DNA of 52,981 nt. It comes from Cyclobacteriaceae bacterium. Its GTDB lineage: Bacteria > Bacteroidota > Bacteroidia > Cytophagales > Cyclobacteriaceae. Shown piece by piece: positions 25,637 to 35,511 of the stretch. A program made the position numbers and the translations under genes. Within the stretch, counting starts at the first letter, position 1. Every line of letters begins with the position of its first letter. The notes below the pieces were generated by a model, which saw only the letters and a program-made list of their open reading frames with translations, ran no database searches and had not been told where the DNA came from. The stretch lies in assembly GCA_015488485.1 (NCBI GenBank), contig WFNR01000100.1, positions 1-52,981 on the forward strand, given 5' to 3'.

Positions 25637-26197
25637 TTATAAAACACATAAGCAGGCCCATACCCCTATGGGAATGAGCCACCAAAGCAGAAAATCTTTC
25701 AGATGGTCGCGTAGCAGACGCAAGGCTTTGCTCATCTGGTTTTCTACGGTTTTTACCGAAATGCCCATTTGCTCGGCTATCTCGTTATATTTTTTCTCTT
25801 CATATCGGCTCAGCAAGAAAACCTCACGACAGCGCTCGGGCAGGGTGGCAACGGCCTTATTGATGGCCACAGTCAGCTCACGGACGTTGTTGTCGGCCCG
25901 CTCGGGCGCGGCTGTATGGGCACTGGCCTCCAGTGAGGTGAATTTTTTGTGGTCGCGCAGGTAGTTGAAGCTTTTGTTGCGTACGGCTGTAAACAGGTAG
26001 CTTTTATAGTTGGTGTCGAGTGGCAGCAGGTCAAATTTTTGCCAGAAAGTTTCAAATACGTCATGAACGAGGTCTTTGGCAGCCGCAGAATCATGAACAA
26101 ATTTCAGACTTAGCAGGTACAAAGTCTCAAAATGGTCCCTGAACAGGCGGGCAATTATTTGTTCTTTATCAGGCGGTAAAGGTATTTGTTTGGCCAA
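25637..26197 (-). CDS. ECF RNA polymerase sigma factor (FecI-like)
   Basis: This 186-residue sigma-70-family factor has region 2 at about residues 20-90 (DSAAAKDLVHDVFETFWQKF) and region 4 at about 120-180 (LPERCREVFLLSRYEEKKYNEIAEQMGISVKTVENQMSKAL). It is first in the sigma, FecR, TonB receptor, DUF4249 operon and likely drives that operon or related ones on ligand binding. The C-terminus has a short hydrophobic tail (WWLIPIGVWACLCVL), common in this Bacteroidota group. Confidence 0.93.
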   Translation of the reverse strand: MAKQIPLPPDKEQIIARLFRDHFETLYLLSLKFVHDSAAAKDLVHDVFETFWQKFDLLPLDTNYKSYLFTAVRNKSFNYLRDHKKFTSLEASAHTAAPERADNNVRELTVAINKAVATLPERCREVFLLSRYEEKKYNEIAEQMGISVKTVENQMSKALRLLRDHLKDFLLWWLIPIGVWACLCVL

Positions 26198-26322
26198 AGG
26201 CAGGGTTGGGTTTATAACAGCAAAACAAATTAACGAAGTAATGACCGATTCCGGTGGTTAGCGGCCGGGTAATTTTCCGGTAAATATTTGCTAACCGGTC
26301 AGAATCAACGCTTTTTACTGTG

Positions 26323-26330
26323 TATCTTTG
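26323..26330 (+). promoter_or_regulatory. -7 box (TATCTTTG) for metG
   Basis: It is a perfect TAnnTTTG, 17 bases before the chosen metG start. It lies inside the longer ORF that begins at 26288, which argues for the ATG at 26348 as the real start. Confidence 0.6.
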
Positions 26331-26347
26331 GCCAAATTTCCAGACAT

Positions 26348-28399
26348 ATGCACAAAGAAGTTTCCCGATATACCTTAACAGCCGCCCTGCCTTATGCCAA
26401 TGGTCCGGTGCATATCGGCCACCTGGCCGGAGTGTACGTGCCGGCCGATATCTATGCCCGCTACCTGCGTAGCAAAGGCAAAGAGGTGCTGTTTGTTTGC
26501 GGCTCTGACGAGCACGGGGTGCCGATTACCATTCGCGCCCGCAAAGAGGGGGTGAGCCCGCAGGAAATAGTGGATAAGTACCACAAAATAATCAAGAATG
26601 CTTTTGCCGATTTCGGCATTAGCTTCGATATCTATTCGCGCACCTCCTCGCCTGTACATGCTGATACGGCTGCGGCTTTTTTCAAGACACTGTACGACAA
26701 GGGCGAGTTTATTGAAATGGAGACCGAGCAGTACTATGACGAGCAGGCCGGACAGTTTCTGGCCGACCGCTACATTACCGGTACCTGTCCGGTGTGCGGC
26801 CATGAGGGCGCCTATGGCGACCAGTGCGAGGCCTGTGGATCTTCGCTGAGCCCTACTGAACTCAAAAACCCGAAATCGGCTCTGAGCGGCAGCGCCCCGG
26901 TGCTACGTAAGACCAAACATTGGTACCTGCCGCTTGACAGGTATGAACCCTGGTTGCGCCAGTGGATTGTAGAGGGGCATAAGGACGACTGGAAGGCCAA
27001 TGTTTACGGGCAGTGCAAGTCGTGGATCGACCAGGGGCTGCAGCCGCGGGCGGTAACGCGCGATCTGGACTGGGGCGTGCCGGTGCCGCTACCCGGTGCC
27101 GAGGGCAAGGTGCTCTATGTGTGGTTCGATGCCCCTATCGGCTATATCTCGGCCACCAAAGAGTGGGCCGCAGCTCGGCAGACCGCGTGGCAGCCCTGGT
27201 GGCAGGATGAGAAAACCAGCTTGATTCATTTTATCGGCAAAGACAACATCGTTTTTCATTGTATCATTTTTCCGTCTATGCTCAAGCAGCATGACGATTT
27301 CATCTTGCCCGATAATGTGCCGGCCAATGAGTTTCTGAACCTGGAGGGCGATAAAATATCCACCTCACGCAACTGGGCGGTATGGTTGCATGAGTACCTG
27401 GAGGAGTTTCCCGGCAAGCAGGATGTGCTGCGCTATGTGCTTTGCGCCAATGCCCCGGAAACCAAAGACAACGATTTCACCTGGAAAGATTTTCAGGCGC
27501 GCAACAATAATGAACTGGTGGCCATCTTAGGCAACTTTGTCAACCGGGCGGTGGTGCTTACCCATAAGTATTTCGATGGTAGGGTGCCGCAGCGTTCGGC
27601 CTTGTACGATATTGATGAGGAACTGATCGGTGAGCTGGCCAAGGCTCCGGACTATATTGCCGAATCGCTGGACAAGTTCCGCTTCCGGGAGGCGCTGGCC
27701 CGCTACCTGGAGCTGGCGCGGGCCGGCAACAAGTACCTGGCCGACACCGAGCCCTGGAAGCTGATCAAAGACGATAAGGAGCGGGTGGGCACAATCCTCA
27801 ACCTGGCCTTGCAGGTGGTGGCCAATCTGGCCATACTGGGTGAGCCCTTTTTGCCGTTTACCGCTCGCAAGATATTTGCCATGCTTAAGCTGGAAAACCA
27901 GGGCTGGCAGGCCGGTGGTAGCATAGACCTGCTGGCGGGCGACCAGGAAATCAACAAGGCCGAATTGCTGTTTGAAAAAATAGAGGATAGCGTAGTAGAA
28001 AAACAACTGGAAAAATTGCAAAATACCAAGATGGAAAACCAGGCACAACAAGCTGCTCCGGCAGCACAGAAGGCGGAGATAAGCTATGATGATTTTGCTA
28101 AACTGGACATGCGTATAGGCACCATAGTGGCTGCCGAAGCGGTACCCAAATCGAAGAAACTGCTTAAGCTGACTATTGATACCGGCATCGATCAGCGCAC
28201 TGTGTTAAGTGGTATAGCCCAGCTATTTAGCCCTGAAGAGCTGCCGGGCAAGCAGGTGACGGTGCTGGTAAACCTGGCCCCGCGCAAGATGATGGGAATG
28301 GTTTCGCAGGGAATGGTGTTGATGGTAGAGGATGCCGATGGCAGCTTGCGTATGTTGGTACCGGAGCAGCCGGTGCAGAACGGCAGCACCATTAGTTAA
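26348..28399 (+). CDS. metG: Methionyl-tRNA synthetase
   Basis: This class I aminoacyl-tRNA synthetase of 683 residues charges tRNA-Met. HIGH-type motif: [14 protein letters not shown] near residue 15. The zinc-binding insert has [18 protein letters not shown]. The KMSKS-type motif is KISTS (in [11 protein letters not shown]). An anticodon-binding helical domain follows, and the C-terminal tRNA-binding OB domain ([18 protein letters not shown], about residue 580 on) promotes dimerisation. An upstream in-frame ATG at 26288 would add 20 non-conserved residues and precede the -7 promoter box, so 26348 is chosen. Confidence 0.97.
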   Translation: MHKEVSRYTLTAALPYANGPVHIGHLAGVYVPADIYARYLRSKGKEVLFVCGSDEHGVPITIRARKEGVSPQEIVDKYHKIIKNAFADFGISFDIYSRTSSPVHADTAAAFFKTLYDKGEFIEMETEQYYDEQAGQFLADRYITGTCPVCGHEGAYGDQCEACGSSLSPTELKNPKSALSGSAPVLRKTKHWYLPLDRYEPWLRQWIVEGHKDDWKANVYGQCKSWIDQGLQPRAVTRDLDWGVPVPLPGAEGKVLYVWFDAPIGYISATKEWAAARQTAWQPWWQDEKTSLIHFIGKDNIVFHCIIFPSMLKQHDDFILPDNVPANEFLNLEGDKISTSRNWAVWLHEYLEEFPGKQDVLRYVLCANAPETKDNDFTWKDFQARNNNELVAILGNFVNRAVVLTHKYFDGRVPQRSALYDIDEELIGELAKAPDYIAESLDKFRFREALARYLELARAGNKYLADTEPWKLIKDDKERVGTILNLALQVVANLAILGEPFLPFTARKIFAMLKLENQGWQAGGSIDLLAGDQEINKAELLFEKIEDSVVEKQLEKLQNTKMENQAQQAAPAAQKAEISYDDFAKLDMRIGTIVAAEAVPKSKKLLKLTIDTGIDQRTVLSGIAQLFSPEELPGKQVTVLVNLAPRKMMGMVSQGMVLMVEDADGSLRMLVPEQPVQNGSTIS

Positions 28400-28435
28400 A
28401 AGATTTTCTTTTATGTGACGTAAGTCAGAAATACT

Positions 28436-28696
28436 ATGGAAGAAAGCGTGTACTTTGGTCTTATGTTGATGGTGGTTGGCATGACTACCGTTTTTGTAAT
28501 CCTCGGTCTGGTGGTACTGGGCGGCAAGCTCACCATCCTGCTGACCAACAGGTGGGCACCTGTGCCCCAGCCCATGCCGGTGGTAAGGTCGGCAGCAGGC
28601 GGTATTGCTGCCAGTAAGATTGCCGCCATCACGGCTGTGGTAGAGGTGGTTACCGGTGGCAAGGGGCAAATCAAAGAGATAAAGAAAGAAAAATAA
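28436..28696 (+). CDS. oadG: Sodium-pumping decarboxylase gamma subunit (OadG family)
   Basis: This 86-residue small membrane subunit has one N-terminal helix (FGLMLMVVGMTTVFVILGLVV, residues 7-28) and a short Ala/Pro/Lys-rich cytoplasmic tail, standard for OadG. It anchors the alpha subunit to the beta subunit. It is the first gene of a gamma-alpha-beta operon, 14 bases before the alpha gene. Similarity alone cannot tell oxaloacetate from other decarboxylases. Confidence 0.85.
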   Translation: MEESVYFGLMLMVVGMTTVFVILGLVVLGGKLTILLTNRWAPVPQPMPVVRSAAGGIAASKIAAITAVVEVVTGGKGQIKEIKKEK

Positions 28697-28710
28697 TAAT
28701 TCTGTTAGTT

Positions 28711-30594
28711 ATGGCCAGAGAAATTCAATTTTGCCTGCTGTACCGCGATATGTGGCAGTCATCAGGCAAGTACGTACCCCGGGTAGATCAGTTGGTGCGG
28801 GTAGCCCAACCGATTATCGACATGGGTTGTTTTACCAGGGTAGAAACCAATGGCGGTGGTTTTGAGCAGATCAATCTGCTGTTTGGTGAGAACCCCAACA
28901 AGGCGGTGCGCGACTGGACGCAGCCGTTCAATGATGCCGGTATACAAACGCAGATGCTGGAGCGGGGCCTCAACGGCATTCGCATGAATCCCGTGCCGGC
29001 CGATGTGCGCAGGCTGATGTTTCAGGTAAAGAAAAAACAGGGCACCGATATAGCCAGGTCTTTCGATGGTCTCAACGACTACCGTAACCTCGAAAACTCC
29101 ATCAAGTTTGCCAATGAAGCCGGAATGATATCGCAGGCAGCCCTGAGTGTGACCTACTCCAAGGTGCATACTGTGGACTATTACATTGAACTGGCTGACA
29201 AGCTGATAAGCCTGGGTGCTAAAGAAATATGTATCAAAGATATGGCCGGTATCGGCCGGCCGGTGTCACTCGGTAAGATCGTGCAGGGCATCAAAGCGGC
29301 CCATCCGGATGTGCCGGTGCAGTATCACGGGCATTCGGGGCCGGGCTTTTCGGTGGCCTCTATCCTGGAGGTAGCCCGGGCCGGTGCCGATATCATTGAT
29401 GTAGCCATGGAGCCGCTTTCCTGGGGTACAGGTCATGCTGATTTACTCACCGTAAAAGAAATGCTCAAGGATGCCGTATTTAAGGTGCCGGAGGTAAACA
29501 TGCAGGCTTATATGCAGGTGCGTGCCCTTACCCAGGAGTTTATCGATGATTTTCTGGGTGAGTATATCAATTCGCGCAACCGCCTGATGAACAGCCTGCT
29601 GATTGGCCCCGGCCTGCCCGGTGGCATGATGGGCAGCCTGATGGCCGACCTGGAAAACAACCTGAAGAGCCTGAACAAATGGATGCAGAAAAACAACAAG
29701 CCGCAGATTACCCAGGATGAGCTGTTGATCAAGCTATTTGAAGAGGTGGAGCATATCTGGCCGATGATGGGTTATCCGCCCTTGGTAACACCCTATAGCC
29801 AATATGTGAAAAATGTGGCGCTTATGAATGTGATGAACATGATGAAGGGCAAGGAGCGCTGGGCGATGATTGACGACAACACCTGGGATATGCTACTGGG
29901 GCGTGTAGGCAAGCTGCCCGGCCCGCTGGCGCCCGAGCTTGTAGAGCTGGCCAAAGCCCAGGGGCGTGAGTTTTATGAGGGCGCACCGCAAGACCTCTAT
30001 CCGGACAGACTGCCGGAGATCAAGCAAGAGATGCAGGAGCTCGGCTGGGACTTCGGTCAGGATGATGAGGAACTGATGGAATTTGCCATGCACAAGGAGC
30101 AATATATGGCCTATAAGTCGGGCAAGGCCAAAGAGAATTTTGAAGCCGACTTACAGAAACGCAGGGCAGCCAAAAAAGCAGCGGCACAACCGGCTGCAAC
30201 TACACCAGCCGCTATGCCGACCATGCCAAAGGTACTGCAGGTAGAGGTTGGAGGCGAACGCTATACGGTGAAAGTGAGCTATGGCGACAGCAATGGTGTA
30301 GCCGATAGCCAGGCTGCGGAAGAAAAAGCACCGCCTCAGGTTGCCAGCAGCAGCGACAACGGCTATGCCGAAATTATTGCCCCCATAGAAGGCAACTTTA
30401 TGCTCACCAAAGACAGCTCCGAAAAACCGTTGGCCGTGGGCGATACCGTAAATAAGGGTGATGTAATTGGCTACATCGAGGCCATGAAGGTGTATAATGC
30501 CATTACAGCCGATAAGGCGGGCACGGTGGCCGATATCTGCGTGGCCAATGGCGACCACATAGATGAGGATGACGTAATCGTGAAGCTGAAATAG
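28711..30594 (+). CDS. oadA: Biotin-dependent decarboxylase alpha subunit (carboxyltransferase + biotin domain)
   Basis: This 627-residue cytoplasmic subunit has a carboxyltransferase TIM barrel at residues about 1-290. The opening motif is LYRDMWQSSGKY in place of the common RDAHQS, the lysine motif is EICIKDMAG and the metal-binding pair is YHGHSG. A conserved PYC/OADA middle domain runs to about 470, and an Ala/Pro-rich hinge leads to the C-terminal biotinyl domain with EAMKVYNA, biotinylated Lys at 593. It transfers carboxylate from an acid (oxaloacetate in the classic case) to biotin for the beta subunit. The divergent barrel motifs leave the substrate uncertain. Confidence 0.88.
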   Translation: MAREIQFCLLYRDMWQSSGKYVPRVDQLVRVAQPIIDMGCFTRVETNGGGFEQINLLFGENPNKAVRDWTQPFNDAGIQTQMLERGLNGIRMNPVPADVRRLMFQVKKKQGTDIARSFDGLNDYRNLENSIKFANEAGMISQAALSVTYSKVHTVDYYIELADKLISLGAKEICIKDMAGIGRPVSLGKIVQGIKAAHPDVPVQYHGHSGPGFSVASILEVARAGADIIDVAMEPLSWGTGHADLLTVKEMLKDAVFKVPEVNMQAYMQVRALTQEFIDDFLGEYINSRNRLMNSLLIGPGLPGGMMGSLMADLENNLKSLNKWMQKNNKPQITQDELLIKLFEEVEHIWPMMGYPPLVTPYSQYVKNVALMNVMNMMKGKERWAMIDDNTWDMLLGRVGKLPGPLAPELVELAKAQGREFYEGAPQDLYPDRLPEIKQEMQELGWDFGQDDEELMEFAMHKEQYMAYKSGKAKENFEADLQKRRAAKKAAAQPAATTPAAMPTMPKVLQVEVGGERYTVKVSYGDSNGVADSQAAEEKAPPQVASSSDNGYAEIIAPIEGNFMLTKDSSEKPLAVGDTVNKGDVIGYIEAMKVYNAITADKAGTVADICVANGDHIDEDDVIVKLK

Positions 30595-30601
30595 GCGCTG
30601 G

Positions 30602-31801
30602 ATGAAAATTCTGGAAGAGCTTTACCGGATGACCGCCCTGCAGGCCATTATCGATAAGCCGCAGGTGTTGATCATGATTGCCATAGGGCTGTTGCTGCTC
30701 TATCTGGGCATCAAAAAAAATTACGAGCCCCTGTTGCTGGTGCCCATCGGCTTTGGGGTGCTGCTGGCCAATGCCCTGGGTGGTAATATGGCGGTGGTGA
30801 CCAACGATGAAATACCGCACATGACACTCATAGAGATTGCCAAGCAGTATGGTATCATGAATATGATTTACTACGCCCTGATCAAGACCGGGCTGCTGCC
30901 CCCGATCATCTTCATGGGCGTAGGTGCGCTTACCGATTTCGGGCCTATGCTGCGTAATTTGCGCCTGGCCTTTTTCGGGGCGGCTGCTCAAATCGGTATT
31001 TTTACCGTATTTATCAGCGCCATCCTGATAGGTTTTACCCCCAAAGAAGCCGGAGCGCTGGGTATTATTGGTGGTGCCGATGGGCCTACGGCTATTTATA
31101 CCACCATTTTGTTGGCTCCGCATCTGTTGGGGCCCATAGCAGTGGCGGCCTATTCTTATATGGCATTAGTGCCGGTTATCATTCCGCTGGTAGTGCGGTT
31201 TACGACTACCAAAAAAGAGCTGCAAATCAACATGAAAGAGATGGACAAGCGCTACCCGAGTAAGACTCCTATCAAGAATCTGCGTACGGCCAAGATTATT
31301 TTTCCGCTGGTGATAGGCGGACTGGTAGCGGTGGCGGTGCCCTCGGCAGTGCCTTTGGTAGGTATGCTTATGTTTGGCAACCTCATCAAGGAGATAGGCG
31401 CCAGTACACACCGGTTGCACAAGGAGGCATCAGGTAGCATTATGAATACCGCTACTATATTCCTGGGCTTGTCGGTAGGCGCCACCATCACAGCCGATAG
31501 CTTCCTGAATGTGAAAACCATTATGATAGTGGCCGGTGGTTTTCTGGCTTTCGCCATCTCGATAGCGGGCGGTATTATTGCCGTAAAAATCTATAACCTG
31601 TTCAACAAGAAAAAAATCAATCCGCTGGTAGGAGCCACAGGCTTGAGTGCTGTGCCCATGGCCTCCAGGGTTGCCAATGAGATTAGCCTGAAGCATGACC
31701 CCAGCAATCACATATTGCAGTATGCCATGGCCAGCAATATATCCGGGGTAATCGGCTCGGCCGTTGCAGCCGGGGTGCTTATCTCAATGTTGGGAGGTTA
31801 A
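30602..31801 (+). CDS. oadB: Sodium ion-translocating decarboxylase beta subunit
   Basis: This 399-residue polytopic membrane protein decarboxylates carboxybiotin and exports sodium. Family signatures are visible: ALTDFGPMLRNLRLAFFGAAAQ, GIIGGADGPTAIYTT and FLGLSVGATITADSFL, plus a C-terminal VGATGLSAVPMASRVAN. It follows oadA after 7 bases. Its last bases overlap the convergent pth stop by 4 bases. Together with oadA and oadG it forms a complete sodium pump. Confidence 0.95.
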   Translation: MKILEELYRMTALQAIIDKPQVLIMIAIGLLLLYLGIKKNYEPLLLVPIGFGVLLANALGGNMAVVTNDEIPHMTLIEIAKQYGIMNMIYYALIKTGLLPPIIFMGVGALTDFGPMLRNLRLAFFGAAAQIGIFTVFISAILIGFTPKEAGALGIIGGADGPTAIYTTILLAPHLLGPIAVAAYSYMALVPVIIPLVVRFTTTKKELQINMKEMDKRYPSKTPIKNLRTAKIIFPLVIGGLVAVAVPSAVPLVGMLMFGNLIKEIGASTHRLHKEASGSIMNTATIFLGLSVGATITADSFLNVKTIMIVAGGFLAFAISIAGGIIAVKIYNLFNKKKINPLVGATGLSAVPMASRVANEISLKHDPSNHILQYAMASNISGVIGSAVAAGVLISMLGG

Positions 31802-32358
31802 TCGTTGTATTGGTTCATGGCCCGGTCGATACCGATGGTGCAAAAGGCCAGTATCATCTCGCAAGCCTTGTCGAGCAGAGGGGGGAGGGCGTCAAACTCC
31901 TCCTGGCTAAAGCGGCTCAGCACATAATCGACCTGCTGGCCACGGCTGAAATTATTGCCGATACCAAAGCGCAGGCGGGGGAAGTCCTGTCCTCCGGTCA
32001 GGTCGATGATATTTTGCAGGCCGTTGTGGCCGGCTGCCGAGCCCTTGGCGCGCATGCGCAGTTTACCGAAAGGCAGGGCAATGTCATCGGTTACTACAAG
32101 TAACTGACTTTTGGGTATTTTCAGCGCCTGCAACCAGTAGTTAACTGCTTTGCCGCTGAGATTCATATAGGTGTTGGGCTTATGCAGGTAGAGGGTGCGC
32201 CCCTTATGCCTGAGAGAGGCCTGCATGCCATAGCGCACCTGGGCGAAATCAACCCCAAACTTATCGGCCAGCCGGTCGAGCACCAGAAAACCGATATTAT
32301 GGCGGGTGAGCTCATATTCGGCCCCGATATTGCCCAGTCCTACAATCAGATATTTCAT
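31798..32358 (-). CDS. pth: Peptidyl-tRNA hydrolase
   Basis: This 186-residue enzyme releases peptides from peptidyl-tRNA that has dropped off the ribosome. Motifs: VGLGNIGAEYELTRHNIGF near the N-terminus (catalytic His about residue 20), KPNTYMNLSG, TDDIALPFGKLRMRAKGSAAGHNGLQ, and LRFGIG. Length is normal. It lies downstream of rplY, separated from it by a strong terminator hairpin at 32372-32429. Confidence 0.97.
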   Translation of the reverse strand: MKYLIVGLGNIGAEYELTRHNIGFLVLDRLADKFGVDFAQVRYGMQASLRHKGRTLYLHKPNTYMNLSGKAVNYWLQALKIPKSQLLVVTDDIALPFGKLRMRAKGSAAGHNGLQNIIDLTGGQDFPRLRFGIGNNFSRGQQVDYVLSRFSQEEFDALPPLLDKACEMILAFCTIGIDRAMNQYND

Positions 32359-32371
32359 CGTGTGCTACCAA

Positions 32372-32429
32372 TAAAAAACCGCCTTTACCAGGACAAATCG
32401 GCCGGGGCCTTTTGCCGGATAAAGGCGGT
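32372..32429 (-). terminator. Rho-independent terminator after rplY
   Basis: The perfect 10-bp arms ACCGCCTTTA/TAAAGGCGGT (32420-32429 and 32378-32387) enclose a long GC-rich loop. On the minus strand a run of six T follows. It sits between rplY and pth, so pth needs read-through or its own promoter. Confidence 0.8.
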
Positions 32430-32445
32430 AATTGTTCTTACTAAT

Positions 32446-33093
32446 CTATTCTTCCGATTTGGGCTCCTCACCGCCTTCGGCAGCGGTAGCTTCAGCACCT
32501 TCGGCTCCTTCTTCGCCTTCAGCGTCTTCGCCCACACCGGCAGCTTTCAGGGCACGCGGTACTTCTACCACGGCTATCGAGGCAATCGGTGTGTCAAGTA
32601 TCTCGAAGTTGTCGGTTTCCACATCTTTTACTTTGATAGAGTGGTGGAATACCAGGTTGGAAATATCCACTTCGATGTGCGAAGGCATATGCTTGGGCAA
32701 TGCCAGTACACTGAGCGTTCTGCGCTTGTGTACCAAAATCCCCCCCTGCATCACACTGGGCGAACGGCCGACCAGCTTTACCGGGATATCCATGCGGATT
32801 TTCTTGCCTTCAAACAGTTGCAGGAAGTCGGCATGCAGGATGATCTCACTTACCGGATGAAACTGGATGTCCTGTAAAATAGCTTTGTACTCAGTACCCT
32901 CAATGTTGAGGTTTACAAAGTGGGCATCACGGGTATATACGAGGTCGCGGAATAAAATCATAGGCGCATAGAAGTGAACCTGTTCGTCACCTCCGTAGAG
33001 CACGCAAGGCACATTGCCTTCGGCTCTTAATCTTTTGGCTTCAGATTTCCCGAGATTTGCTCTTTTATACCCTATAATCTCGATGGTCTTCAT
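32446..33093 (-). CDS. rplY: 50S ribosomal protein L25 / general stress protein Ctc
   Basis: This 215-residue long-form L25 binds 5S rRNA. The N-terminal L25 domain (residues about 1-92, GYKRANLGKSEAKRLRAEGNVPCVLYGG) is followed by the TL5/Ctc C-terminal beta domain (RSPSVMQGGILVHKRRTLSVLALPKHMPSHIEVD). The Glu/Ala-rich acidic tail (EDAEGEEGAEG...) is common in Bacteroidota. It follows prs after 39 bases, likely one operon, and ends at the hairpin at 32372-32429. Confidence 0.96.
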   Translation of the reverse strand: MKTIEIIGYKRANLGKSEAKRLRAEGNVPCVLYGGDEQVHFYAPMILFRDLVYTRDAHFVNLNIEGTEYKAILQDIQFHPVSEIILHADFLQLFEGKKIRMDIPVKLVGRSPSVMQGGILVHKRRTLSVLALPKHMPSHIEVDISNLVFHHSIKVKDVETDNFEILDTPIASIAVVEVPRALKAAGVGEDAEGEEGAEGAEATAAEGGEEPKSEE

Positions 33094-33132
33094 AGTTTAT
33101 TGTTTATGTTGAAAAATAATTGATTACTGTGT

Positions 33133-34062
<930 letters not shown>

Positions 34063-34088
34063 GGCAAGCCGGGCGCAGATAATAATAA

Positions 34089-34109
34089 ATCCCGAAAAAA
34101 ATTCGGGAT
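34089..34109 (-). terminator. Hairpin terminator after tRNA-Gln
   Basis: It is a perfect 8-bp inverted repeat ATCCCGAA/TTCGGGAT with a 5-base loop. On the minus strand it is followed by a TTATTATTAT stretch. It lies 11 bases past the tRNA 3' end and 26 bases before the prs start. Confidence 0.6.
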
Positions 34110-34119
34110 GTTTGTTTTG

Positions 34120-34192
34120 TTGACCCACCAGGGCTCGAACCTGGACTCTTCTGAACCAAAATCAGACGTGTTGCCAGTTACACCATGGGTCA
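34120..34192 (-). tRNA. trnQ: tRNA-Gln (anticodon UUG)
   Basis: The minus strand folds as a full cloverleaf. The acceptor is TGACCCA/TGGGTCA with discriminator A, and the D arm is GTGT/ACAC. The anticodon stem TCTGA/TCAGA has loop TTTTGGT, giving anticodon TTG, and the T arm contains GGTTCGAGC. The CCA end is not encoded. A -7 promoter box lies upstream and a hairpin terminator downstream. Confidence 0.95.
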
Positions 34193-34219
34193 AGGTGTTC
34201 CAATCCTGAAATTGGATTG

Positions 34220-34227
34220 CAAAAATA
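34220..34227 (-). promoter_or_regulatory. -7 box (TATTTTTG) for tRNA-Gln
   Basis: On the minus strand it is a perfect TAnnTTTG, 27 bases upstream of the mature tRNA 5' end. Confidence 0.5.
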
Positions 34228-34337
34228 GTATTTTTAGAGTTTAAAAAGGAAGAAAGAATTAGGAAAAAGTTTAAAATTATTCCACCAGTCTGGAGTAGTG
34301 TTTCAAAACAGGTATTTGTTCGCGTGAAAATTCTTTT

Positions 34338-34922
34338 TCACCCCTCCGGTTCCAGGATAAACTCCTTGTTTTCCATAAAGTCCTCGGCCAGGAATTTATA
34401 GCGGTCGAGGATGCTGCGCACGGCTATCTTGAGCTGGCGTTCGTTGTTGAAATAGATATTGCCATACACCCCGGTGGCATAGCCCTGCCATATGCTGCGG
34501 TTTTGCTTGCGGTCGAATAACTGGATGAGCAGGGTGCCTTTTTTGAGAATGTAATTGCGTTTTTTGTATTCTTCATCTGTTCGCTCATAGCGCAGCCAAT
34601 CTTCGATATCGGGCTGGTCGTAGCCACGGAAATTCAGGCTATCAAAATAAATTTTGTACGAAACCAGCAGATTGGGTTTGTCCTCTTTGTAGCGGTAGCC
34701 TTGTACCCGCAGCCGGTCCATAATCACCTTTTCTATAGTAGCCTGGTCTATGGTAGTATCTGGCAGGGCATTGCTGTCGTGCAGGAAGGCGTAAGTACGG
34801 TATTTTTTGAACTTGCCATGATAGCTGTAGTCATACTCCACAGGGTACTCCCGGTATGAGAAGCAGGCGGTGAGCAGCCAGCTTAGCATTAATGAAGAAA
34901 ATATGAGACGAACAGTCTTCAT
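34338..34922 (-). CDS. DUF4136 family lipoprotein
   Basis: This 194-residue lipoprotein has a lipobox near LLTACFSY (Cys about 20). The DUF4136 pattern follows: DYSYHGKFKKYRTYAF, then a variable middle, then GTLLIQLFDRKQNRSIWQGYATG and a C-terminal RSILDRYKF. The family is common in the Bacteroidota envelope and has no assigned role. It is monocistronic here, with no clear -7 box upstream. Confidence 0.85.
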   Translation of the reverse strand: MKTVRLIFSSLMLSWLLTACFSYREYPVEYDYSYHGKFKKYRTYAFLHDSNALPDTTIDQATIEKVIMDRLRVQGYRYKEDKPNLLVSYKIYFDSLNFRGYDQPDIEDWLRYERTDEEYKKRNYILKKGTLLIQLFDRKQNRSIWQGYATGVYGNIYFNNERQLKIAVRSILDRYKFLAEDFMENKEFILEPEG

Positions 34923-35046
34923 GATAGGTGTGTAGCCGGTTTGTTATGCAACAATTTTTCGCTTAATAAGGTTCCCTTATTAAGTTTATGTCTAATCATA
35001 TGGAATATTACGGAAATTTTCTTGTTTCGACAAATATCCGCCTCGA

Positions 35047-35511
35047 TTAGCGGTGTTGCTGTTTTCTTGACGGACAGTTTTTCAGCCAGTTGTCAACTTG
35101 CTTTACCTGTACAAAACCGTACTCATTGCCCCAGCTATTATTGATAAACGTGAGCACTTCGGCCAGTTCCAGATTGGTCAGGTTGTGGGCTGGCATTTGC
35201 GGGGCATACTGGCGACCGTTTACGATCAGGGTGTCGCTGCTGCCTGCTTTTAGCAAGCAGGGGATAGTGGCCTGGTGGTGCTGCAGGTAGTCGGAGGCGG
35301 CCAGCGGAGGTATGATGCCCCGCAGCCCGCGGCCGTCTGGCTGGTGGCAGTTGCGGCACTGCCGGTTGTAGATATCACGCCCTTGGAGGAAATACTTGTT
35401 GAACTTGGCTTTATCGCTGGCGCTGAGTTGCTCGTAGGTACTGTTGCCGTTGCCGGGTGCACAGGCCGCCAGGGTGGCCAGTGTTAAGAACAAGAGAGCT
35501 TTATTGATCAT
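35047..35511 (-). CDS. Mono-haem cytochrome c lipoprotein
   Basis: This 154-residue lipoprotein (lipobox LAACAPG, Cys about 17) has a single haem c site CRNCH at about residues 52-56 and the usual distal region with a Met ligand candidate in APQMPAHNLT. The C-terminal helix is LELAEVLTFINNSW. It is likely an electron carrier tethered to the membrane. Its start overlaps the SCO gene by 11 bases, so they form one operon; SCO proteins supply copper to cytochrome oxidase, which suggests a respiratory role. Confidence 0.9.
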   Translation of the reverse strand: MINKALLFLTLATLAACAPGNGNSTYEQLSASDKAKFNKYFLQGRDIYNRQCRNCHQPDGRGLRGIIPPLAASDYLQHHQATIPCLLKAGSSDTLIVNGRQYAPQMPAHNLTNLELAEVLTFINNSWGNEYGFVQVKQVDNWLKNCPSRKQQHR

